Positions 6,997-13,566 of a DNA stretch of 21,106 bases are shown here, one piece after another (the first letter of the stretch is position 1; the number at the start of each line of letters is the position of its first letter). The position numbers were made by a program, and so were the translations under genes. This stretch comes from HGM11501 sp045123995 (GTDB lineage: Bacteria; Bacillota; Clostridia; CAKSNL01; HGM11501). The DNA lies in the NCBI GenBank assembly GCA_045123995.1, contig JBGVKY010000009.1, positions 1-21,106 of the forward strand. The letters are read 5' to 3'. The notes below the pieces were generated by a model, which was not told the DNA's origin, did not search any database, and saw only the letters and a program-made list of their open reading frames with translations.

Positions 6997-8157
6997 ATGG
7001 GACTTATCAGCTGGCTTTCGGGATATCTTATATTAGAGGTAAAGGGAAAAAATCCCGAAAGGTTTTTAAATTTATGTGCACATTTCGGAATACTTATAAA
7101 AAATGCAGTTAAAAAGGACGATTCTTTAGTTCTTTATGTGAGTAAAAAAGCCTTTTTTAAGATGTTGAAGCCTAAAAAAAGGTCGGGATGCAAGGTAAGG
7201 ATACTGGAAAAAAGAGGACTTCCGTTTTTAATAAAAAAGTGGAATAAGAGAAAAATCTTAATATTCGGGGCACTTTCTTTTCTTATAATCATAGGTATAT
7301 TAAATTCCTTTATCTGGACATTAAGAATAGACGGAAACGAAAAAATTACAGACGAGGAAATAAAAATTATCGCAAACTATTGCGGTTTGCATCAAGGTGT
7401 GTTAAAATATAAGGTGGATGAGAAGAAATTCAGCGAAAATGCCTTAAGATGTGAACCGCGACTTTCCTGGATATGGCCTGAAATAAGGGGTTCGGTTTTA
7501 TATATACATGTAAGGGAAAAAGCCACACATGAAAATCCTATCGATGTTAAAGAGCCTGCGGATGTAATCGCAAAAAGAAGTGCAAGGATAAATTCTATTA
7601 CAGTGAAACGGGGATTTAGCCTTGTTTCTGAAGGCGATATCGTAAAAGAAGGGCAGGTTCTCATTTCATCCTACAAAGAGGGATTTACCCCTGTTCATGC
7701 CATGGGCGAGGTTCTGGCATCTTTTTGGAGCGAAATGGAAAAAGAAGTAACTAATGAGAAAAAAGTGGTTACATATACGGGACGTGAAAAAGAGTATTAC
7801 AGTGTTAAAGTAGGTTCTTTCGGAATGAGCTTTCGTTTTTCGGGGAAAGCTCCTTTTGAAAGTTTCGAAAAAGAGCATGAGGAAAAAGAGTTAAAGCTTT
7901 TTTCTGAAATTCCCCTGCCTGTTACTTTTGGCAAAACAAAGTATAAGGAAACAAAAGTAGACTTAATTAAAATCCCCATGGATGAAGCCGTCAGAGATGC
8001 ATGTGGGGAAATGGAAGAGGAATTTATAAAAAACCTTGATAAAAACGTGGAAATAAAGGATAAAATACTAAAGACAGAGGCACTTTCGGAGGAGAAAACA
8101 AAGGTAACCTTGGTTTTCGAATGCCAGGAGGATATTGCCCTTTGTCGAAAGGAATGA
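6997..8157 (+). CDS. yqfD: Sporulation protein YqfD
   Basis: A 386-aa protein with the YqfD family layout. A cytoplasmic N-terminal part (about residues 1-85, opening LISWLSGYLILEVKGKNPERFLNLC) is followed by one membrane segment near residues 86-105 (KILIFGALSFLIIIGILNSF). Next comes an extracytoplasmic POTRA-like stretch (LRIDGNEKITDEEI, then LSWIWPEIRGSVLYIHVREK) and a long domain with a carrier-like VSEGDIVKEGQVLISS segment near residues 208-223. The last is reminiscent of lipoyl/HlyD-type hammerheads. The family acts during sporulation, probably in the mother-cell or engulfing membrane; its exact function is unknown. It overlaps the start region of phoH. Confidence 0.93.
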   Translation: MGLISWLSGYLILEVKGKNPERFLNLCAHFGILIKNAVKKDDSLVLYVSKKAFFKMLKPKKRSGCKVRILEKRGLPFLIKKWNKRKILIFGALSFLIIIGILNSFIWTLRIDGNEKITDEEIKIIANYCGLHQGVLKYKVDEKKFSENALRCEPRLSWIWPEIRGSVLYIHVREKATHENPIDVKEPADVIAKRSARINSITVKRGFSLVSEGDIVKEGQVLISSYKEGFTPVHAMGEVLASFWSEMEKEVTNEKKVVTYTGREKEYYSVKVGSFGMSFRFSGKAPFESFEKEHEEKELKLFSEIPLPVTFGKTKYKETKVDLIKIPMDEAVRDACGEMEEEFIKNLDKNVEIKDKILKTEALSEEKTKVTLVFECQEDIALCRKE

Positions 8158-8162
8158 TATTT

Positions 8163-9149
8163 TTGGTAGAAAAGACCTACGAAATTGAAGAAATGGGAAA
8201 AGTATCGGAGCTTTTCGGAAGCTTTGATTTTAATATAAAGCTGGTGGAAAATGAGCTTTCCGTTCAGATTATAAATAGAAACAATGCCTTAAAAATAATG
8301 GGTGCTGAGGAAAATGTTTTAGCTGCCTATGAAACCATAAGCGCTATGATGAGCATCCTTAAAAACGGCGAGCCCTTGACAGAGCAGGGCATAAGATACT
8401 GTATTGCCATGGCAAAAGAGGGCTGTGCCAAATCTATTTCTTCCTTAAGCGGAGATTTTATCTGTATTACATCCACGGGTAAACCTATAAAGGCAAAGAC
8501 CGTGGGACAAAAAGAATATATAAAGGCTATAAACAAAAATCCCATTTGCTTCGGAATCGGCCCTGCAGGAACGGGAAAAACCTTTCTGGCGGTTGCCATG
8601 GCGGTGGAGGCTTTCAGAAAAAAGGAAGTAAATCGTATAATTTTAACTCGTCCTGCGGTAGAAGCAGGAGAAAAACTGGGCTTTTTGCCGGGAGATTTAC
8701 AGATGAAGGTAGACCCTTATTTGAGGCCTCTTTACGATGCCATGTATGAAATGATGGGAGTGGAAGCCTATCAGAAATATCAGGAAAGAGGACAGATTGA
8801 GGTTGCACCTTTGGCTTATATGCGCGGAAGAACCTTAGATGATGCATTTATAATTTTAGACGAAGCCCAGAATACCACCCCCGAACAGATGAAGATGTTC
8901 TTAACCAGAATCGGCTTTGGGTCAAGAGTTATAATAACAGGTGATATAACTCAGATTGACCTGCCAGACGGAAAAACTTCGGGACTTAAGGAAGCTATGA
9001 AAATATTGAGAAATATCGAGGGGATTGCATTTTGCGGTCTTTCTGAAAAAGACGTTGTAAGACATCCCTTAGTTCAGAAGATAATTTTAAGCTATGAAAA
9101 GTACGAAAGAGAAAAGGCAGTTAAAGCTGCAGAAAGGAAGTCTAAATGA
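8163..9149 (+). CDS. phoH: PhoH family ATPase
   Basis: Cytosolic P-loop ATPase of the PhoH/YbeZ family, 328 aa with the start chosen here. Walker A is GPAGTGKT (residues 133-140), Walker B is ILDEAQN with D233 and E234, and GSRVIITGDITQIDLP is the typical helicase-like C-terminal motif. An N-terminal KH-like RNA-binding region precedes the ATPase. The partner gene ybeY follows after pgpH; in many bacteria PhoH/YbeZ works with the YbeY endoribonuclease in ribosome quality control. Start choice: GAAAGGA at 8147-8153 directly abuts an ATG at 8154 but is 9 bases from the TTG at 8163, so TTG is favoured; ATG 8154 would add three residues. Confidence 0.95.
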   Translation: MVEKTYEIEEMGKVSELFGSFDFNIKLVENELSVQIINRNNALKIMGAEENVLAAYETISAMMSILKNGEPLTEQGIRYCIAMAKEGCAKSISSLSGDFICITSTGKPIKAKTVGQKEYIKAINKNPICFGIGPAGTGKTFLAVAMAVEAFRKKEVNRIILTRPAVEAGEKLGFLPGDLQMKVDPYLRPLYDAMYEMMGVEAYQKYQERGQIEVAPLAYMRGRTLDDAFIILDEAQNTTPEQMKMFLTRIGFGSRVIITGDITQIDLPDGKTSGLKEAMKILRNIEGIAFCGLSEKDVVRHPLVQKIILSYEKYEREKAVKAAERKSK

Positions 9150-11170
9150 ATAACGGAAAAATCGGATTAAAGGTTTATATTGCGTTAATTCTCTCCTTTG
9201 CTTTATCTTTTGGAATAATTTTGGGAGTTTCCATTCCCGAAAGTTATGACTATTCATCGGGGGATATAGCAACGGAAGACATTTATGCTACCAGAGAAAT
9301 AGAGGACAAGGTTACCACCAATAGAAGAAAAGAGGCTGCAGCCTCCCAGGTGGGGATACAGTATAAGATAAACTACGAATTAAATGAAAACATGTTTGAA
9401 AATCTCCAGAAGGCATTGGATTCCGTGCTTCAGGCAAGAGGAATGGAAATTGCCCTGGGAGGAAAAATAAGCTTTCTTAAAGAGGACATGGATATTTCGC
9501 TGACAGACAGCGAACTTACATATCTTTTAAGCTTGAATGCTGAGGACTTCGGTATATTTTCAAAAGAAGTGAGAGAGGTTTTTACAAAGGTAATGGACGA
9601 GGGTGTGGAGGACAAGGATGAAGCCACGGAAAAAATGAAAACCCTCTTTTTAGAAAAAATTCCCGTTAACGAGAGAGTTAATATAGCAGGGAAATTTTTC
9701 TCTGCCTTTGTTAAAATAAACGAAGAGGTAGATGTTCAGCTTACCGAGCAGGAGAAAGAAAAAGCGTCAAAGCTTATAGAGCCTACGGTATATAAGAAAA
9801 ATCAGGTTATTGTAAGACGAGGAGAGGTTTTAACAGATGCCCACATCAGCCTGCTTTCTGACATGGGCGTCCTTAAAGGTTCTGCAAAAATCAGCGTTAA
9901 ATACGCCATAGGGATTTTTATTTTCATGGTTGCCTTTTACTCTGTTGCAGCATATTACATCGGAATGAAATCAGACAGAAGAAAGTTCACGGAAGAGAAG
10001 CTTATACTGGCGTGTCTGCTTCCCGTAATTATGCTTTTTATCATCTTCCTTGCAAGAAAGATAAGCGGAAACTATGTATATCTTCTGCCTCTGCCCTATG
10101 TGGCGATTTTAATGGCAACCTTTGTAAGTGCAAGACTTTCGGCCCTTATAAATATATATCTTTCCTTTGCCACGGCAATCATGCTCCGCCAGTCTGAGGA
10201 ATTTATAATTGCCATGGTTGTGTTTTCAGCATTTTCTTCGGTGATATTCAAAAGAGTCAGAAGTATTTCGGGTTATGCTATGGCAATGCTTTATGCCATG
10301 GGGGCGGGAGCTCTTTGTATGGCAATGGCAATGCTTCTTATGGGAAAAGAACCTGAAGAAATCTGGAAATGTGCTCTTTTTGGTGCCATAAACGGGATTA
10401 TATCTTCAGTTCTTACAATAGGAACAACCCCCATATTTGAAAATGTATTCAACATAATCACGCCATTTAAGTTAAACGATCTGGGTAATCCCGAAAAACC
10501 TCTTTTAAAACGACTCATGTTTGAGGCACCGGGGACTTATCACCACTGTCTTATGGTAGGGAATTTAGCAGAGGCGGCATGTATAAAAATAGGAGCAAAC
10601 AATCAGCTCGCCAGAGTTGCGGCATACTACCACGATATAGGAAAGCTCCGCCGTCCCGACTACTTCTTTGAAAATCAGATTGGAGAAAATCCTCACGATA
10701 AGATAGATGCTTCTGATTCCGCAGAGATTTTGAAGGGTCATGTGCATGACGGACTTGAAATCGCAAGACAGTACCGTCTGCCCAAGGAAATACAGGATGT
10801 AATAATGCAGCATCACGGAACAACACCCACAGGGGTATTCTATAAAAAGGCTCTTGAGACAAATCCTGATGCAAAGGAAGAAGACTTTAAATATCCCGGG
10901 CCTGTGCCCGAGTCCAAGGAAGCAGGAATTGTAATGCTTGCAGACTCCTGCGAAGCAGCGGTAAGAAGTCTAGATGAAAAAACAGAAGAATCCATCCGTG
11001 CAATGGTAACAAAAATAATCAAGCACCGTATGGCAGAGGGACAGCTTGATAAGTGTGACCTTTCCTTCAGGGAGCTTGGATATATTATAGATGCTTTTGT
11101 TGCAATGCTCGGAAGCTATTTTCACAAAAGAATAAAATATGACAGCAAGGAGAAAAAGAATGAAGCTTGA
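9146..11170 (+). CDS. pgpH: Cyclic-di-AMP phosphodiesterase PgpH (7TM-HD domain protein)
   Basis: A 674-aa membrane enzyme that hydrolyses c-di-AMP to pApA, lowering this messenger of potassium and turgor control. An N-terminal membrane helix (about residues 7-28) is followed by an extracytoplasmic 7TMR-HDED domain to about 250, a seven-helix membrane block (about 255-440), and a cytoplasmic HD domain. The HD metal ligands are visible: His466/His467 in GTYHHCLMVGN, His496-Asp497 in AAYYHDIGKL, and later HVHDGLEIAR and MQHHGT histidines. Length is slightly below the roughly 710 aa of the Bacillus protein. The ATG overlaps the phoH stop (ATGA) with AAAGGAAG upstream, so phoH and pgpH are coupled; the 3' end overlaps ybeY by 11 bases. 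Confidence 0.96.
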   Translation: MNNGKIGLKVYIALILSFALSFGIILGVSIPESYDYSSGDIATEDIYATREIEDKVTTNRRKEAAASQVGIQYKINYELNENMFENLQKALDSVLQARGMEIALGGKISFLKEDMDISLTDSELTYLLSLNAEDFGIFSKEVREVFTKVMDEGVEDKDEATEKMKTLFLEKIPVNERVNIAGKFFSAFVKINEEVDVQLTEQEKEKASKLIEPTVYKKNQVIVRRGEVLTDAHISLLSDMGVLKGSAKISVKYAIGIFIFMVAFYSVAAYYIGMKSDRRKFTEEKLILACLLPVIMLFIIFLARKISGNYVYLLPLPYVAILMATFVSARLSALINIYLSFATAIMLRQSEEFIIAMVVFSAFSSVIFKRVRSISGYAMAMLYAMGAGALCMAMAMLLMGKEPEEIWKCALFGAINGIISSVLTIGTTPIFENVFNIITPFKLNDLGNPEKPLLKRLMFEAPGTYHHCLMVGNLAEAACIKIGANNQLARVAAYYHDIGKLRRPDYFFENQIGENPHDKIDASDSAEILKGHVHDGLEIARQYRLPKEIQDVIMQHHGTTPTGVFYKKALETNPDAKEEDFKYPGPVPESKEAGIVMLADSCEAAVRSLDEKTEESIRAMVTKIIKHRMAEGQLDKCDLSFRELGYIIDAFVAMLGSYFHKRIKYDSKEKKNEA

Positions 11171-11633
11171 AATAGAAAATCTAAAGGGAGACGGCTCTTT
11201 TGACGAGGTAATCCATCTTGCCGTAAGAGAGTCGCTTCTGGAAGAAGAGATGGAAGATAACTGCGAAATAAGCGTGACCTTGTGCGATGATGAATATATA
11301 ACGAGTCTCAATGAAGAATATATGAAAAGACAAGGACCTACAGATGTTTTGTCCTTTCCCATGCTTTCCTTTGATGAGAAGAAGAATATATACGAAGATT
11401 CCATAGAATTTGACGAGGAAAATCTGATGCTTGGAGATATTGTGATTTCCCTTGAAAGAGCAGCCTTTCAGGCAGAGGAATACGGCCATTCCATGAAAAG
11501 GGAAGTGGGATTTCTTACGGTTCATTCCATGCTGCACCTTTTAGGCTATGACCATATGGAGGACGCCGAAAGAGAAGAAATGCAAGCAAAAGAAAAAAAG
11601 ATTTTAACGGCAATGAATCTGCCGAGAGAATAA
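11160..11633 (+). CDS. ybeY: Endoribonuclease YbeY (16S rRNA maturation)
   Basis: Zinc-dependent single-strand endoribonuclease needed for 16S rRNA 3'-end maturation and 70S quality control. With 157 aa it has the usual length. The family metal site H-x3-H-x5-H is complete: His122, His126 and His132 in HSMLHLLGYDH. The upstream LNEEYMKRQGPTDVLSFP block is the other hallmark of the family. I start it at ATG 11160, which has AAGGAG (11147-11152) seven bases upstream; an ATG at 11139 lacks a site and would add seven residues. It overlaps pgpH by 11 bases. Bacillus has dgkA and cdd between ybeY and era; both are absent here. Confidence 0.96.
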   Translation: MKLEIENLKGDGSFDEVIHLAVRESLLEEEMEDNCEISVTLCDDEYITSLNEEYMKRQGPTDVLSFPMLSFDEKKNIYEDSIEFDEENLMLGDIVISLERAAFQAEEYGHSMKREVGFLTVHSMLHLLGYDHMEDAEREEMQAKEKKILTAMNLPRE

Positions 11634-11642
11634 GAGGTAGCT

Positions 11643-12536
11643 ATGGAAGAAAAAATATTTAAATCGGGCTTTGTTGCAATTGTCGGCCGTCCCAATACGG
11701 GAAAAAGTACCTTGCTTAACAAAATAACAGGGGAACACCTTGCCATTGTGTCAAATAAGCCTCAGACCACAAGAAATTCAATACTCACCATAAAAACAAC
11801 GGAGGATTATCAGCTTATTTTTGTTGATACTCCGGGAGTTCATAAGCCAAAGACAAAGCTTGGACAGTTTATGAACAGGGTGGTAAATGAAACTATCGCT
11901 GATGTAGATGCGGCCGTTTTGGTTGCAGACAGCACAAAAGGACTTGGGGAGCAGGAGAAAAACATTATTTCCCAGCTTAAAGAAAGAAAAATCCCCGCGA
12001 TTTTAATCCTTAACAAAGTTGATATAGTTGAAAAAGAAGCACTTTTACCCCAGATAGCACAGTACAGTAACGAATACGATTTTGAAACCATTCTCCCCAT
12101 GTCTGCTCAGAGGGAAAATGCGGACAAGGTTATAGAAGAGGTTTTAAAGCTCATTCCCGAGGGCCCTATGTACTATCCTGAAGACCAGATGACAGATGTT
12201 CCCGAAAAGGATATAGCGGCAGAAATCATAAGGGAAAAAATTCTTCGCCTTTTCGACAAAGAAGTGCCTCACGGGACAGCGGTTGAAATAGAAAAATTTT
12301 CCGAAGAGGAAGATATTATAAAAATTGAGGCGGCAATTTACTGCGAAAAAAATTCACATAAATCCATTATAATCGGTAAGGGCGGAGAAGCATTGAAAAG
12401 AGTTGGAAGCTATGCCAGAGGCGACATGGAGAAGTTTTTCATGAAAAAAGTTTTCCTTAAATTGTGGGTTAAAGTACGTTCTGACTGGAGAAACAGAGAC
12501 AGCGATTTGAAAACTTTGGGTTTTGAAAGGAAGTAA
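11643..12536 (+). CDS. era: GTPase Era
   Basis: Ribosome-assembly GTPase of 297 aa that binds the 3' end of 16S rRNA and the inner membrane. GTPase motifs are in order: G1 GRPNTGKST (residues 15-23), a Thr-Thr-Arg switch in QTTRNS, G3 DTPGVHKPK from Asp62, and G4 NKVD (124-127). The C-terminal KH RNA-binding domain includes IIIGKGG with GKGG at 245-248. Family length is about 300 aa. It starts with ATG nine bases after the ybeY stop behind GAGGT. Its position after ybeY fits a shared role in 16S rRNA 3'-end processing. Confidence 0.97.
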   Translation: MEEKIFKSGFVAIVGRPNTGKSTLLNKITGEHLAIVSNKPQTTRNSILTIKTTEDYQLIFVDTPGVHKPKTKLGQFMNRVVNETIADVDAAVLVADSTKGLGEQEKNIISQLKERKIPAILILNKVDIVEKEALLPQIAQYSNEYDFETILPMSAQRENADKVIEEVLKLIPEGPMYYPEDQMTDVPEKDIAAEIIREKILRLFDKEVPHGTAVEIEKFSEEEDIIKIEAAIYCEKNSHKSIIIGKGGEALKRVGSYARGDMEKFFMKKVFLKLWVKVRSDWRNRDSDLKTLGFERK

Positions 12537-12549
12537 ATTCCTTAAATAT

Positions 12550-12591
12550 AAAACGCCATTTCACACAAACTAAAAACGGAGGTGGCGTTTT
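12550..12591 (+). promoter_or_regulatory. Hairpin covering the ribosome binding site and start of the yqzL-like gene
   Basis: Bases 12550-12562 can pair with 12579-12591: a 13-bp stem with two G-U pairs, loop 12563-12578. The right arm contains most of the GGAGGTGG ribosome binding site (12578-12585) and the first bases of the TTG start (12590-12592). It has no proper T tail for termination, so it is better read as a translation-control or RNA-stability structure. Seen in sequence; function inferred. Confidence 0.5.
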
Positions 12592-12733
12592 GAGTAATTT
12601 TGATTTTTATAAAACAGGGAAAATAGATGACTATCTTTCAATGAAGGGAAACCCTTCTTATAAGGAGAAGAGTAAAGATGGGAGAACCCATAAAGATAAA
12701 AGGGATAATAATAAGGCAGGTATCCTACGGTGA
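12590..12733 (+). CDS. yqzL: YqzL-like small protein
   Basis: A 47-aa open frame starting with TTG behind a strong GGAGGTGG site (12578-12585). Its N-terminus, SNFDFYKTGKIDDYLSMK, resembles the YqzL family (aromatic residues, then a T-G-x-I-[DE]-x-Y-L motif). It sits exactly where yqzL lies in Bacillus, between era and recO. The C-terminal half is Lys/Arg/Asp-rich. The last 56 bases overlap the start of recO in another frame, so the recO ribosome binding site lies inside this gene. Family function is unknown. Confidence rests on the ribosome binding site, the motif and synteny. Confidence 0.72.
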   Translation: MSNFDFYKTGKIDDYLSMKGNPSYKEKSKDGRTHKDKRDNNKAGILR

Positions 12734-13427
12734 CTATGATAAAATGCTTACGGTTCTGACGGAAGAACTGGGAAAAATATCGGTAAGTGCCAAGGGAGTC
12801 AGAAGTATGAAAAGCAAAAACAGGGTGGCATCTGAAATACTTTGCTTTGGAGAATTTATACTGTCCTCACAAAGAGGCGAGGTTTATACCTTAAAAAGCG
12901 CAGAATGTATAGAAAGCTTTTTCCACTTAAGAGAGGACTGCCTTAAGCTCGCTCTGGGAATTTACATGGCGGACATTGCGGGAAGACTTGCGCCTGAGGA
13001 TATGAGAGGAACCATAAAGATATTATTAAACAGTCTTTATATGCTGGCAAAAGAAGAAACAGACATTTTTTTAATAAAGGCAATATACGACCTGAAACTT
13101 TTGAAAGAATCGGGATTTGAACCTTCTGTTGATGTTTGCGTCAACTGTGAAAGTTCTGATAAGCCTTTTTCCTTTTCTTCCGTAAGCGGAGGAGTTCTTT
13201 GCAGAAACTGTGCGAAAAAAGAGGGGCTTTCGCCCCTTAAAGAGGAGTATCTTTCGCTCCTTACATATATACTTAAATGTCCTCTTTCAAAAACTCTTTT
13301 TTCCTTAAAGGCAGAAACTGATTCGGTAAAAAAAGTTGGAGCCTTGGCAGAGAGTTTTATAAAAATTCATGTGGCGGAAGAAATAAAAACTCTGGATTAT
13401 TTTAACAAATTGGTGAAAATGCAATAA
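12678..13427 (+). CDS. recO: DNA repair protein RecO
   Basis: RecO, 249 aa, is a mediator of the RecFOR pathway that loads RecA onto SSB-coated single-strand DNA. The N-terminal OB-fold begins KIKGIIIRQVSYGDYDKMLTVLTEELGKIS, typical of the family. A zinc site is present with Cys154, Cys157, Cys175 and Cys178 (CVNC and CRNC), as in many Firmicutes and Deinococcus RecO proteins. It starts at ATG 12678 with AAGGAG at 12662-12667 (10-base spacing). It ends a block that began with yqfC, and is followed by a candidate AT-rich terminator. Confidence 0.95.
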   Translation: MGEPIKIKGIIIRQVSYGDYDKMLTVLTEELGKISVSAKGVRSMKSKNRVASEILCFGEFILSSQRGEVYTLKSAECIESFFHLREDCLKLALGIYMADIAGRLAPEDMRGTIKILLNSLYMLAKEETDIFLIKAIYDLKLLKESGFEPSVDVCVNCESSDKPFSFSSVSGGVLCRNCAKKEGLSPLKEEYLSLLTYILKCPLSKTLFSLKAETDSVKKVGALAESFIKIHVAEEIKTLDYFNKLVKMQ

Positions 13428-13441
13428 AAAAAGAAATTATT

Positions 13442-13470
13442 TTGGCAAAACATGACAAAAAAGATGTATA
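13442..13470 (+). promoter_or_regulatory. Candidate promoter upstream of ppdK
   Basis: TTGGCA (13442-13447), a 17-base spacer and TGTATA (13465-13470) fit a sigma-A promoter. If it is real, RNA would pass through the weak terminator-like hairpin at 13472-13519, so that hairpin could act as a leader element or the true start could be nearer the gene, around the TATTAT at 13529-13534. Unresolved. Confidence 0.35.
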
Positions 13471-13471
13471 T

Positions 13472-13519
13472 AAAAAAATTTTTCACCGAAAATTTTAAAA
13501 AAGGGTGGAAATTTTTTTC
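13472..13519 (+). terminator. Possible AT-rich terminator after recO
   Basis: CACC (13484-13487) with flanking T's can pair with GGTGGAAA (13504-13511), extended by A/T pairs and followed by a run of seven T's (13512-13518). The stem has one G-U pair and one mismatch and a 16-base loop, so strength is uncertain. Confidence 0.4.
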
Positions 13520-13566
13520 AAAATAGTGTATTATTATATGTTAGAAAAATATAGGAGGTAAAAACA

